NCBI RefSeq assembly: GCF_000247815.1
Contig: NC_021681.1
Location: 19,050,495 to 19,114,494 of the forward strand
DNA: 64,000 nucleotides
Reading direction: 5' to 3'
From: Ficedula albicollis
Taxonomy: Eukaryota; Chordata; Aves; Passeriformes; Muscicapidae
This document shows positions 11,723 through 24,081 of this stretch, piece by piece; position 1 is the first letter of the stretch; the number at the start of each line of letters is the position of its first letter. The translations under genes were made by a program, and so were the position numbers. The notes under the pieces are model-generated. The model was not told the origin of the DNA, did no database searches, and was given only the letters and a program-made list of their open reading frames with translations.

Positions 11723-13735
11723 TATTGCCACTACAACTTTTTGTGAAAGAAATATGTAGTTTACAAACTTCATCATAGAAAGCATTAAAGCAAGTTTCAA
11801 AAGAGGGACTCTGAAGTGGAAAGAAGGCAAAAAGCTAAAAATTTCATAGAACAAGGTTATGCAGTCAGGAGTTGTGTTTGTCATCTAACAACAGAGAAAA
11901 TGGAGATTAAAAAACAGGGAAAGAAAAAAGCTGCAAGAAGAGCACAGAACCTCAAAACCAAAAGATGAAAGCAGGGAAACACAAGATTGCAAACACAACC
12001 TTGGTTGAAGGTGGTGTGGACATCAGTGGTACAGAAGGAGTGAGACAATGTGATGGCATCTTGGTTAGACTGATAAAGCCAGAATCAGAAACAGAAAAAG
12101 AAAGCTGAGAAACCTCCATGACTTGCTCAAATTTGCTGTGAAGGTTCAAACCAAGTACAGGAAAAGTTTCCAGTGCATGTGCTCCTGATTGCACTGATCA
12201 GTTTAACTGCAGGGCTTCTTCCAAGAGGAGTCACCCATCACACCAACCTCCTCTGCTCCTCTTGCACGAGAGATCTCTACATTGATTTAATGTATCACAC
12301 ATGCAACCTGTGTCCAGGTCTTGGCGCTAAATAACAAGTGTTTAACCATTTCTGCCACTCAGTTTCTCCTTCAATACCTACAGTTTTGTTTTTTAATTAT
12401 CAGTGTTTCTGGGAAGTACTAGAACTACACTACCAAGAAAACTGCATCTTGAATTTACCCACAGCAGTAAAATGGACACGACAGCAATGCCAGAATTTTC
12501 AGAAGCCTCAGTCTTGAACGTAGATAGAGTAGGATATGGTGTTTATCAGGTAAACACTTGACCTGTTTGTGAACCTCAGCAGGAGTGCACAGCAGTGGCC
12601 ATTACGAGGGTGATTCCAGGTGCAAACACCTGTCTGGTTCTCACTAATAGTTTATTTCATACTGACCAAAGAATAATTTTTGGGTAGTCAGGACAATAAA
12701 GTTCAAAGCAAGAAGAAAAAATTTTTAGGAGATCTGTTCTTCCAATTTAATTTAGGAGACAATACACGTGTTGTGAGAAGAGTCCGACCAAACACAAACC
12801 AGATAATCCATCTGCACTCCTTACATTGCCTCTGTTTGAAGAACCACATTCAGTAAAAGTGTTGAAAAGCAGCTAAAGATGTCAAAAACATTTACAGGCT
12901 AAACAGATCCCAGCTCAGATAACTCCATTTCCAGTAATCTAAATTCATCCCCATTATCACTTAAGTGAGCATTACGGCTGTAAGCAAACCCTACACAAAT
13001 ATTCAGATTTTTGTTTTTCCTGTCATGCTGAAGGTTATCTCCCCAGTTGCTCTGAAAAATCAGGTGACAACCATTTCCCATGATGCTTTAAGGGCTGTCA
13101 AACTGTCCATCAAGCTGTCACCTGACCAATCGTTCCCCTGGTTCTTTTAGACTCCTCGTATGATAAATTGAAAGGCACTATTATCTGCCTGTTGTGAAGA
13201 GGAACTGCTTAGGCTTTGATAAGATATCACTAGTCCCAGGTGAGAGGAGGCTGACAGCACATCAAGACAAGGAAACACATGGAAACAGTGAGCACAGGAG
13301 CAAAAGGTTTACAAACATCTGTTGTCATTATTTATTACCCCTTGCCTTGGTTTTAGCTCTATCCTTGCTCTATGTCTGTTTAAAAAGAGACTTTCCTTTC
13401 TTCCCAGCCAGTCTTAACTGCTGCTATTTTTAAACCAGTTAGGTGTAGAATGAGAAATATTTAAAATATGAAAGATGTCTTTAATAAAAGGTTGCACTAG
13501 CTACCTTTTCTGATACATGTTGCTTTTACCATCATTATATTTGAAATTTTATATGATTCTCATGGTGCAATTATTTCATAAGAAAATGAGAAGCCCTGTA
13601 AGATATGAAGACATTTTAAGCTCCATGCTTTTTTCTTTTCATTGATATCTTGAGACCAATTCACAGTTTCTTTGCTGATATATCAGATCTGTCCTTGTAT
13701 CCAAAGTTAGCTGAAGATACCTCAGAGCCTAAACA
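11723..13735. other. Non-coding DNA, nothing recognised
   Basis: Open frames here (up to 80 codons) show no domain. No repeat family is identified. The run from 12,230 to 12,480 is slightly more balanced in composition but has no clear motif cluster. Confidence 0.55.
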
Positions 13736-13885
13736 ATATGTTGTTATTTATTGTGAGCTGTCAATAAAGAGAAGCTGGTTGCTAACATCACCACCTTGTG
13801 TACAAATATTTGTTTGCACGCAATTTTAAATGATTTTAGGTAGTGCTACAATATCATTAGACAGCACTGCAAAACCTCCGTTGCA
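13736..13885. promoter_or_regulatory. Candidate conserved non-coding element
   Basis: The block contains a TGTCAATAAA HOX/PBX-like word, a TTTGTTTGCA forkhead-like word and TTTTAAATGATTTTA. It has no open frame and no repeat. The texture resembles a developmental enhancer; the call is inference from motifs only. Confidence 0.28.
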
Positions 13886-16800
13886 CAAAAGAACATTTAA
13901 ATAATTTTATCACTAAAAAATATATTTGAGTCCTTCAGGTTTGACTGCAATCTTACGTTCATCTGAGTTAAGATTGACAGCAAACCTTTGCACCCTATGG
14001 ACAAACCCTATTCACTGGAGTAAGCAGTGAAAAATCCACAAAACAGGATTTTAGTGGTGGTAAACATACCCCCAAAAATACTAATAAAGGTAAGGTTCAT
14101 AATTAAAGTACATTCAGCTAATTTCTAAGGCCTCTTTTCTAATTAAAGACTCTAATGAGAAATAATGGATTGTTATATTTTGAGGCACTTACACCTTCCT
14201 CACATTTTGAATATACACCTCATTTTAAAAATGAAAGCTCAGTTCACCCATGGCTACAAAGCACCCTGATCCATAAACATGATAAGATGCTCCCTTCATG
14301 AGCCAGGTGAAAAAGGTACAGATACAGTAACCACTGAACTCCATAATACCCAGCTGATTTAGACAGGATGGTTTCTTTTGTCCCTTTTCATGCAGAAAAT
14401 CAGTTAGTGTCAAGTGTGGGAGCCAGAGACGAAAAACAAGAATGAAATAACAGGGCATTTTCCCACTCTCAAATGAAAAATTCTACTGAGCTAAAATATT
14501 CTCTCAGTTATTGCTGACCTGCTGGCTCACACAGCGGCGCTCTCTGGGCACTTTTCAATAAGAAAAGCACACAGTCCCTTTCTCCAGGTCATTATAATAG
14601 AAAGATGTGGGAATATTGAAAAGAAAGAGACAGTATACACTGAGTGGTTGAGGTAGTGGCTGACTATTTGGATAATCATGTTACATTAAACCCACATTCC
14701 TTCTGTTTTCTCTAATCTTCGAAGGAAGAAGCAGCAGTGCAGAGGAGGAAGGGACTTCTCACATGGTATCAGGAAATTGTATTGCATGTAGAGACTGGGA
14801 AGAAGAAACTGCATCCTATATAGGAGAAGCTGTAGAGGGAAAGCTAAATTTAATTGGGCAACAGAAGGTAAAAAGGGCAGGGCACAGGCATACAGGGCTC
14901 AGCACATGGACAGAAGGCTTCAGGATGGTACAGGACAAAGCTGTGGAGGGTTTCAGAGACAGGCACAACATCTGGATCATCTCAAAAGTGGACTTGCACA
15001 GCCAGATAAGAATTCAGATTAAGTGCTGACAAGTCTAGGAAGCTCCACTGAAGAAGAAGCTAAAAATGAACATACTGCTCACTACAATATGTTTTGATAT
15101 ATGTTATTTCAGTCAATAAATATTTGAGTATTTGTTCTCAGTAATGCATTTAGCATTGGTCCTGCAGTAACAGAACTCCCTGACAGAAGCAGAAAGTCTT
15201 CTGCAAACAGAATATTTTAAATTGCTTAGATAATGTTAATGTCAGCCTTAATCTGTGGAACCATAAAATACTTTGGCCACTGGGTTCTAGATTTTTCTCC
15301 ACTGACCATTTGGGGTTTGAAGGCAGAAAGCAAACATATGGAATACACAAGTCTAGAGCTTTGTATTAATAAAGTAATTATGTTTACAGGGAAGAATTAT
15401 TAAAGGAGATGAATGCACAGTTCTTTGTTAATAGTTTGGTTATACTTTGCTCACAGCTTGTTGCATTTACCTCCTGATGGGGAGTTTTGTCTGCCCAGAC
15501 AGTAATTGAAGAACAGGACTGTGAAAAACCATCTGATCCTGAGGAGCTCCATGCTTGCTGCCTCATTCACCCTGAGTCCCAGTATTCCAGTCTTGCATCT
15601 ACTTAAATGTGCAGTTCTTTGCAGTGCCCAACATATGCTTAACAAACGTAAAAAAATATTATCAAATATCTCTTCTATCTTTTGTCCCCTTTAGAAGTTC
15701 TTTTATATAGGAAGTGTTACCAATATGATTGAAAATGGAACTGATTTGCTCTTCTAATGACAATAACTGCATTTGCCAACACTATTGACATAGCACAGGT
15801 TACTGCCTGGGAGCTGCCAGAATAGAAAAAAATGAGTTAAAATAGGAGAGAAATGAGCCCAGAGAAGGGCAAGGACTGTAATGATTGAGGAAAGGTTGGC
15901 TCAGATCAGCCTGAGAGACAGGAAGTGGCATAGGAGAGATAGTAACTGACTGTAGAGGTTGTCTTCAGTTCTAAGAAAATTTCATGGAACACTTTCTTCA
16001 AAGTTCAACCTAAGGAATTTAAGTGCAGTCACACAGGAATACTCAAAGAACTAAATTTCACCAGGAATTTCCCTAATCTCTGGGTCATTCAGCTTTGTTG
16101 AAGGAAGAGGCTGCTTGGCAGTGGAAATACAGAGCTCTCATTGCATTGGATATACCATGGCCATCACATGTACTAAAATAGCAGACCTGGACCACCCCTC
16201 ACTTTGGGGTCCTGTTTCAATATTGTGTGGTGTAAGCAGAATCTCCTCTTTGGAAGAAAGAGCTGTGCAGCTCCCTGCAGCCCACAGTCCCTCCATGGAC
16301 CACCCACCTGAGCCAGCAGGAGACCAACCCTCTCTGTCAGAGGTGATTTCTCAATGGCTCCAGAGGACAAGGCAGTAGTTTTAACCGAGGGCACAGAGAG
16401 CAGAGCACTGTATCAGTGGGTAACCTGGGGCATAAACTTGCAGGATATTAGCTGGGCTTCAGTCACTACTAACCCTTTCCTTTTTCTTCTGCAGTAAATG
16501 CAAGGCAGATTGCTTTTTTCTCCTTGAACAGCTGATATATTCATCCTGGATAGTAAAGCCTGTAATATGGTCAGACATCTCAAAACAGCTGATTTGGTAT
16601 CTCCACTATTTCTCCAATGCCACATCATATTTTTATTTTGACAGATCCCTCTGGGTTTACAAAACCTTCTGGACTTCTGCAAGAACCTGTGTACAGGAAG
16701 TGAAAACAGAGTACAGTAGAGTGTCAGCCTTATCATGGAGGTAGGCCAAAAATCTTGTAAGAGGGATGGTAACATCACTGGAAATATATGAGAATAAGAA

Positions 16801-17505
16801 CTGCCATCCTAAGTAACCTAAACACCTCAGTGTTACTACTTTTGAAAGGCTCTCTCCTTTTGGACCTTGGCCCTGCCTATGTGTACAAGTAAGTGAATGG
16901 AGGCAAATGTAATAGGACTACTCATGCATAAAGCTGGTCACATGCATTAACGCTGGCAGGAACAAGGACTTTCTTTTCATACTTACACTAGAGGATAGTA
17001 AAAGAAATGCTGCTCAAAGAAATCCATCAACTAATTCAAACTCTAAGCTAGCTACTTCAGAACCTCGTACAATGGCCACACTCAATGGGTCCATTGAAGA
17101 CCTGGAGATGAAGTAAAAACAGTTTTCTTTTTGAAGAACATTACGGGATCAATATAGTGCCGTGGATATTAGGAAAAGTCACTTTAATAAAAAGGAAATT
17201 GCACATAATGTAACAAAACAATTGCTATTTGGAAGGCCCTGAAGAAATGGAACAATGTAATATGATATTTCTTAACTTCATTTCCCATCCATTGCAGAAA
17301 TCATAACAATAAAGTTTTCTACATAAGCAACTTCATGAGCTGAAAGAAGAGAATGTATAATTCCTTTCCTTGGACTAAGCCAAAAGAAATGAAGAAAAAA
17401 ATTGATTCTTCTCTGTTAGCCTCCTGTGTAAAATTTTTCTCCTTATCATCTCATCTAGTCATATCTTTCTGCAGTTTGAATTACCCTCTTTTCCTCAATC
17501 TGGTA
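13886..17505. other. Non-coding DNA, nothing recognised with confidence
   Basis: Several frames of 60 to 121 codons occur (for example 16,413-16,778 on -), none with a recognisable domain or plausible splice boundaries. Around 14,000-14,040 there may be a trace of an ancient interspersed repeat. No RNA gene seen. Confidence 0.5.
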
Positions 17506-17990
17506 AGGCAGTGAAAGGATGTTTGTTCTGCTAATTAACTTTATTACCCTGATAACTCCCTGCAGCCTTTGACGAAAACAATTACCGTTCCTTCTTTTTT
17601 TTTTTTCCCCACTGGCAAAAAAAAGAAGGAAAAAAAAAAAGAAGAAAAAAAAAAAGACGACTATTAATTAGAAACGAGGCCCCGGTCCCTGCCATGTTAG
17701 CCTGCCACGTTCTCAGACCCTCGAGCGGGATAGCATTACATTGTCAGTAGTAATTTAGCTCTCATCTGTCTCTGCTAATTATTGTCACATTCATCAAATT
17801 CATCAACAAAAGTGCTCTCAGAAGGATTGCATATTTGCAGTTAATACAGCATAAACTGGTATTACCCATCACCACATTTGTGATGATGAGAGGGACACAA
17901 CTTATTCATCCCTAATTAGAGCAAGCTGGGTAATTAATTATACATTCCGCCTTATTACTTCTGAGTTCCCAGATATTGTTTGTCTAAAAA
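17506..17990. promoter_or_regulatory. Strong candidate ultraconserved-type enhancer, part 1
   Basis: Homeodomain cores are very dense: TGCTAATTAACTT near 17,530, ACTATTAATTAG near 17,660, TGCTAATTATTG near 17,774, CCTAATTAGAG near 17,911 and GGTAATTAATTATAC near 17,930. An octamer-like TTGCATATTTGCA, a TTGTCAC word and a block with several CpGs (CCTCGAGCGGG, 17,718-17,732) lie among them. There is no open frame of note and no repeat family. Such texture is characteristic of deeply conserved vertebrate enhancers near transcription-factor genes. A low-complexity A/T tract at 17,593-17,656 interrupts it. Conservation itself was not tested. Confidence 0.55.
17593..17656. repeat. Poly-T then purine A/G low-complexity tract
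   Basis: A T14 run and CCCC are followed, after ACTGGC, by runs of A separated by GAAGG and GAAG. The tract sits inside the candidate conserved element, between two homeodomain-rich parts. It looks like slippage growth within otherwise complex sequence. Confidence 0.85.
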
Positions 17991-18120
17991 GGGGGAGAGA
18001 GAGGAAGAGAGAGCAGCCTGAAAATTAAAAAAAAAAAAAAAAAAAAAACCCCCCCCCCCCCCCCCCCAAAAGGGAAAAAAAAGAAGGGGGGAGAGAGAGA
18101 GAGGAGAGAGAGAGAGAGAA
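17991..18120. repeat. Compound purine tract with A22 directly followed by C19
   Basis: The order is GA repeats, 22 A residues (18,027-18,048), 19 C residues (18,049-18,067), AAAAGGG, an A8 run, GGGGGG and a long GA run ending near 18,120. A homopolymer C run of this length next to an equal A run is rare. It could form an i-motif or quadruplex, or mark an assembly or polymerase artefact. It splits the two halves of the candidate conserved enhancer. Confidence 0.9.
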
Positions 18121-18350
18121 ATGTGTGATGTGTTTTGTCACATGTGCTATGCCATAATTCCCACCTGACAAACTAGCTGAATCAGTAGAAAATTGCAAGT
18201 TGTCAGCAGCAGAATAAACTGCTGTAATAGCTGATTAATGATCAACACCTGTGACAGGTGCTACATGGGACTGTAAACTTGGTGTGATTAACAGTCACTG
18301 GACGAATAAATATTAGTGACAGTCAGTGGAGAGCGAGTTTGTGTGTTTTA
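18121..18350. promoter_or_regulatory. Strong candidate enhancer, part 2, with a symmetrical E-box pair
   Basis: The segment resumes complex sequence after the purine tract. It carries CACCTGTGACAGGTG at 18,246-18,260, two inverted E-boxes of the ZEB/SNAI type separated by three bases, with a TGACAG MEIS/TGIF word inside. Around it lie AGCTGATTAATGATCAA homeodomain words, a GATTAACAGTCA word and repeated TGACAG/AGTGACAG words. No open frame or repeat family. Together with part 1 it makes a block of about 700 bp of regulatory-looking sequence. Confidence 0.52.
18246..18260. promoter_or_regulatory. Inverted pair of CACCTG E-boxes
   Basis: CACCTG and CAGGTG are separated by TGA, a near-perfect palindrome. 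Bipartite E-boxes of this type are bound by two-handed zinc-finger/homeodomain repressors such as ZEB1 and ZEB2 (known of the family). Binding here is inference. Confidence 0.4.
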
Positions 18351-21300
18351 AGAAATCTCACACGTTACAGTTATTGATATTTCTTTTTGGTAATTACCTG
18401 ACAACACTGGAAGTGTGTTTTAAACCAGTATGTGTGTTTCTCTTCTCTTTATTTCAGAGTTCAAAATGATGTTTTGACAAGATGACCTTGCAGAGCTCAC
18501 AACTGTGGACAAAATTAGAATGGTCACAAATATTTTGTTCCATGTCCAGCTCATGGCAACACCCTCAACTATTCTTTTGAGGAACTTAAATATAACCATA
18601 TATAAAACTACAGAGATAAAAACATAAATATTGTATAAGTATATACATTTTTGGAGCTACATTTTCAAAGCCTGTAATTCTAAGAGTCAACTCAGTTTTG
18701 TTTCTTATGTCAGTGGTTATGACATACATGACTGCTGCAGGAAATAAGTATTTCTTTTATTTTTTCCATCAAATAAGCATGAATTTCTTATCAAGGACAA
18801 TTGCATTCTCATTAATTTAGACTTAGAAAATTCTTATTACAATGGAGCATGAAAGTTATCTGTTCATGTGATTGCTCTATGCTTAGCACAGTAGTATTTA
18901 ATCAATTCCTAGATACAACTAGAGCTATATCAGGGTACTCTTTGGATAGCATAAACCACATTTTTCATCTTTGTGCATGGTTACAGATATGCTGATTAGG
19001 TAAAATATATATTCTTGTTAAAAAAGACATATATTAGAAAGCGAAAAGACATGAACACAGACTCAAAGAAGCCAGTAACTGCAGATTTTGCCAGCAATCC
19101 AATGCCATTCTCAAACTCTAAACATGATATAACAACACTGTCTTCCTCTACCAAGTCTTTACTGGGCCAAAAAAAAAAAATCACAAATCATGATTTCAGA
19201 GTTTCACCTGTGCATGTGAAAGAAACTAATTGTTGGTCAGATATATCTAATATATTACTGTCCATGTGGCAGCTCAGCTGTGTTACATACTTGGTCTGTT
19301 AGAAAAAGAAAGGTCAGCATTTTCCTCAGAACAACTTTTTGGTATAGCCAGAAGTAATTAAATAAATGTCATTAAATGTGTCCTACCTGCCAAGATTTAC
19401 CTGTATCATGTAGCACATTAGGAGATACGGAAAGGAGTAAAGGGCAAAGAAATGACTGCTTATATAATTTCCTGAAGAGAAATAATAATATATATATTTT
19501 CCTGGAGCACAAAATATTCCAGTCATTTGAACCCTTAATGGAAAACCCTGAACATGTGGAACTGGGCTGTTGCTTCTCCTCCCAGACTTACAGTTGTGCA
19601 TCCATAACAACCAACTGGACCTTTTTTTTTCCATTCCATGTTTTCTAACAACAGGAGAAAAGAAAGCTTTCATTCCTTGGTCCAATTGATTACCAACCTG
19701 CTTTTAGGCATGAACTGTTACATGAACTCTTCTTTGCGGACAACTGTGGGGAAGGGCTTCATAAAAGGGTGGCATTTAGGTCACCTGAGAACCTCCCTGT
19801 ATGAAACAACTTCCCATGAACTTCCCTGTCATTCTTTTACAGTTGAAATAAGGACAGCAGAGGAACTTGGAGAAAAAAGAACATGAGTATTATTTCCACA
19901 AGCTCCAACAATTGAATAATAGTTTAAATACATCTAATATTTGTCCTTTAAATAATGAAAAAAAAGTTGAAATAATATCCAGTCTGCTTTTAAGGAAAAT
20001 ATTATTTCTATTTTTTTTACCAATACGTGTCTTTCAATTTCTCATTTTCATTTATTCCCTCACTAGAAATATAAAAACCTCAAGCAACCCATTTACGGAA
20101 AAAAAAAAAAGTGCAGAGAGATGAAAATACATTTTGTGGATAATAGTTTGCTAGGTGTAATACTTTTGTTTTCTGATTAATCTCCAGTGTAGCCACCTGA
20201 AACATAGAAGCAGTAGCTTGAAAGCTTTATGCAAAACATATGTAAATTTGTTATGCTTTAGTACAGATACATCTGAATAGGCAGCAGTGCCGTGAGCCAG
20301 CAGCCTCGGAAGGAGGCCAAGCCCACATCCAGATGCCACTGATAGAGAGACACTGTGTGGCATCAATGCTCCCAGCTGCCAGGCTCACCAGGCTTTTTTT
20401 ACAGCATTTGACTGCACAAGACCTTGCAAAGCTCTCTACTGGCAAATCATAATAACACACAGAAACAATTCCAGAGAGTATAAAAAAATTTAACAATAAA
20501 AAAAAATCTTAAATATTTTCCTACAAGCAATCGCTATCTGGAAATTGAATTATCACTTTATTGAACCAAAGAGAGCAAATAAGAGTCTCAAAATTAATGC
20601 TGAATTTAACAGCAACTTTTTAAGGTGATTTTGCTTCTTTCAATACTATATTTTATGAAATTGAATCCATTACCTGTTCTATATACAGAGACATAAGTTT
20701 AGTCTTTAAAATGAAGAGTGGATATAAAATTCAAGTGAAGAGATCAATTTGCTCCAATTTGCTGTGCTTTGGAACAATTTGCAATTTGAAAAATATATTT
20801 AAAAAAAAGAAAGAAAAATGGAAACTATCAAGACATTGGCATAGCAAATTAATCAGGCCTCAGGAGAAAAGAAATCACTCCTTCCCCTGTAAATTAAAAA
20901 CCTTGTTATTTCTCTTCACTTAATATGTTGCAAATCTGATTTAGCAAGTAATTCTCATCTGTTCTTTAAGGTAGAACAAGTAAAAAAAACAAAACTAAGC
21001 ACGTTTCACCAGGAAAGCAGCCATTATGAGCTATTGGACTCAATTTAAGTAAAATGAATTTGGGATTACAATTCAATATCACTGTCACTCATATTGTTCA
21101 GGCTATGAATCAATCATAAATAGGCTTCAAGACAGATATCTCTTTATTCAGCAATAGTTCACCAAAATTTTTAGAGTAGCAAATTTCATAAGAGAATTTT
21201 GGACTACTCACTGTCCCATAGAATATCAAATTTCAAGTGGAAAGAAATGTGTATCTGAAGCAAAAATACTGAATTCAAAACCAAATCTTTTATCTTCGAA

Positions 21301-22733
21301 ATCACACAAGAACAACAAAGAATTATTCCCCCAAAATTACAGGAGATCTTGACCCAGATCTATTTGTATTTGTAAAGTTCTCCTTTCATTCATTTCCAAA
21401 TGTGAAGAATAATATTTGTCAGAGAATGCTGGTGTCACAAATCTTAGAAATACTACTTATTTTCCATAGCTATTCCTAGCACAACAGAGCAAGGACAGCC
21501 AGTATAAAATCAGAACAGTATGAACAAGCATAGCTCTCATTCTCTTTTGTTCATGTGACTGTCTTTACCACTTCAGAAGAGAAATAAAAATTAATGATTC
21601 TTGAACTGTATTCTGGGACATCTTGGCTTTTTGTGCTTCATCCTACACTGTTAACTATGTAATTTCACCAGCATCTCAGCATCACATCCACACAAGACTT
21701 CCAAGATATTAACTTGATTTCTTTGTACAACTCCTTTTCAGAAGTCATTTGCAAAGCATCTGCGTCGTCTAAAGGAAGAAAAAAATATGCAATTCACCTG
21801 ATGAAGATGGAAAATTGTAATTACAGACCATCCAACAATTTTGATAATTTCAGCAAGACAGCTTGCTGAAAACTATATCTTTTAGTATAGAAAATCACAC
21901 AGAGCTGCTGTGTAGTGATGTGTGTGGTGCAGAACTGCACAGGGAAGAATTGGGAAGAAAACACAGCATTTTTGGCACATCCTCTGTTTGCAAGAGTTTA
22001 CTGATGCTCCTTATGGGCTGAAACCTCTGTGGGTGGGATCCCACTGGTCCCTTTCATTATTGGCAGCAACCTTTCAAGTCCATGTGCACAAAGAAGTTCA
22101 CACCTTTCACTTTGCAGAAAATCTGAATTAGGTACACCCACTGAGTAGATACATTCACTCTCCACAGCAAGTAAACATTTCAAGAATACTTGATGCCACC
22201 ATGGAAAGATAGCTAAGGGAATACCTCTGGGGAAGAAACTTGGCCAAAATTCTGAATTTTGAGATGACTACCTACTTTTTCCATAGGACTTTTAAGCATT
22301 TTAAAGTTTTTGAACAACCTAATATTTGCCATCTTGAGAGTAGTATTCTTTCCACAAATAAATAAAAACCTAGGCAGCTAATAGAATTTTTTTTCTATTT
22401 GTGATTTTTCCATATGAAAATATGATTCCACACACATTGATGTTCAATTTAAGAACTCTTAAATGAGTTAAGATGTGAAGTCCAATGTATTGTCTAATTT
22501 TGAATGAGTGGTCATTCCTAAGATAAAATCAGATTTTAGCATATTTTAGTGTTTTTCCTTAGATTTTTCATTTGCTCATATGTTGCCTATAACCTTCCAA
22601 AGTTGAACACTCAAAGATGCTTAAACAGAAGGACCAGCATTTCCCCCAGATGTCCTTATTAAAGAGATGCAAATATATTTTCTTTAACAGCATCATTAAT
22701 TGCTCTGCAAGCTTCAGTGTGTTGTCATTGAAG
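18351..22733. other. Non-coding AT-rich DNA, nothing recognised
   Basis: Many short frames (up to 100 codons) are present, all lysine-, asparagine- or phenylalanine-rich as expected from AT-rich DNA. No repeat family or RNA gene is recognised. Runs of A occur near 19,170 and 20,100. Confidence 0.55.
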
Positions 22734-22857
22734 CATAATTCAGAAAAAGACCTGCACACATGAAATGCTCATCGCTAGAGTCAGCAGTTAAACACCATAA
22801 TTCAGAAAAAGACCTGCACACATGAAAAGCTCATCGCTAGAGTCAGCAGTTAAATAT
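22734..22857. repeat. Tandem duplication, 62-bp unit, two copies
   Basis: Two copies beginning CATAATTCAGAAAAAGACC start at 22,734 and 22,796. They differ at about one internal position (AAATGCTC against AAAAGCTC) plus the distal end. The high identity means a recent event. No coding sense. Confidence 0.92.
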
Positions 22858-23304
22858 GAGGAATAACACAGCAGAAAGGGCTTTCATGACATGGCACTGC
22901 TGAAATTCCTGGTGGCTCTTTGCAGGATTACTGAAATGACAACTGCAAGTCTCATGGTGGGGAAAATACAGGACACAGTAAGTGACCAAAATCTAATCTT
23001 AGTTACCCCAACATGCACTGGAATAAAGTCAGTGGCTTCAGTGAAGTCATTCTGGACTTTCATCCTTACACTCGGCGCTCTCCTGAGCAGCCAAACATCA
23101 ACCTCCATATGATAAATACTCCCCACATGATACTTTAGTTTTACTTTATAATTCTTCACATAACTTTTTTTTTTCAATACCAGGATGAGGAAAACACTGC
23201 TTATAAAAAGAGTTTTCCAGAAGTGAGTCATGTTGAACACTGAAGGAAAAAGTCATCTGGGAGAACGATTAATGGCTTTGAGACTAACTTAACCGTTACA
23301 AATA
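22858..23304. other. Non-coding DNA with a 118-codon minus-strand chance frame
   Basis: A minus-strand frame at 22,884-23,240 is among the longer ones in the window. Its N-terminal part is hydrophobic and lysine-rich and I recognise no domain. It lacks good splice sites. I treat it as probably non-coding. Confidence 0.45.
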
Positions 23305-23490
23305 TTGATCCTGCTAGCATTTTTATGAAAAGCCGTACATGATTGATCCTGCTAGCATTTTTATGAAAAGCAGTACATGAATTGATGGAAGCTGAGATAG
23401 TCAGAATAGAATAGTACTTGATCCTGCTAGCATTTTTATGAAAAGCCGTACATGAATTGATGGAAGCTGAGATAGTCAGAATAGACTATC
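23305..23490. repeat. Tandem array, three copies of TTGATCCTGCTAGC units (38 and 75 bp)
   Basis: The word TTGATCCTGCTAGCATTTTT starts at 23,305, 23,343 and 23,418. The first unit is a shortened 38-bp copy; the second is 75 bp long, and the third repeats at least the first 70 bases of it. Copies differ at one position (GCCGTACATG against GCAGTACATG). The unequal unit lengths suggest two successive slippage or exchange events. Confidence 0.92.
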
Positions 23491-23943
23491 TGACATATGG
23501 CTGGTGTCTATATTTAGGAGATGACACACAAATACAAGACTAAGTCAAATTGTAGATTGAGAAAAGGGCACCTAACAAATCAGTAAAATGAAGCAGGCAA
23601 AAATACAGCTTTTTGCTATTTTAAAGCATGTTGCTCACCTATTCCTTGACCATAGCACCTTCTTAGAATGACAACATTTAAATATACAGAAATATTAAAA
23701 AAAATAAAATGTGTGCCTACACATTTACATGCCTATTTCTCCTCCCCATGAATACTCTTTGCCAGTAATTCTTTTCTTCCACTTAATTGAACTGTGAGCT
23801 GTGCAGGGTAAATGTTCTATTCTTTCTCATTACACATTTCTTGAGTAAGTGCACTTGGACTTCATTTTGAGCAAGGATTCCTCAAAACTTTGTTGTATAA
23901 TAATATAAGAATATGGATGAAGTATTTACATAGTTCAGCTGAT
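23491..23943. other. Non-coding AT-rich DNA, nothing recognised
   Basis: No gene or named repeat visible. Confidence 0.6.
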
Positions 23944-24081
23944 ACAGGTCCAGCGTCAGATTTGAACCCTGTTTGCAATCACACTATAAAAAGGATGTAT
24001 GTCAAAGCAACTACAGGTCCAGCGTCAGATTTGAACCCTGTTTACAATCACACTATAAAAGGGATGTATGTCAAAGCAAAA
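23944..24081. repeat. Tandem duplication, 69-bp unit, two copies
   Basis: Copies starting ACAGGTCCAGCGTCAG at 23,944 and 24,013 differ at about two positions. The period is a multiple of three, so the frame crossing it repeats its residues, but the translation is not otherwise protein-like. Confidence 0.92.

Noticed and set aside
12140..12160. B-box-like GGTTCAAACC as a tRNA or tRNA-derived SINE
   Set aside because: No A-box or cloverleaf pairing could be found at the proper distance.
16413..16778. 121-codon minus-strand frame
   Set aside because: No domain, and the composition is typical of chance frames.
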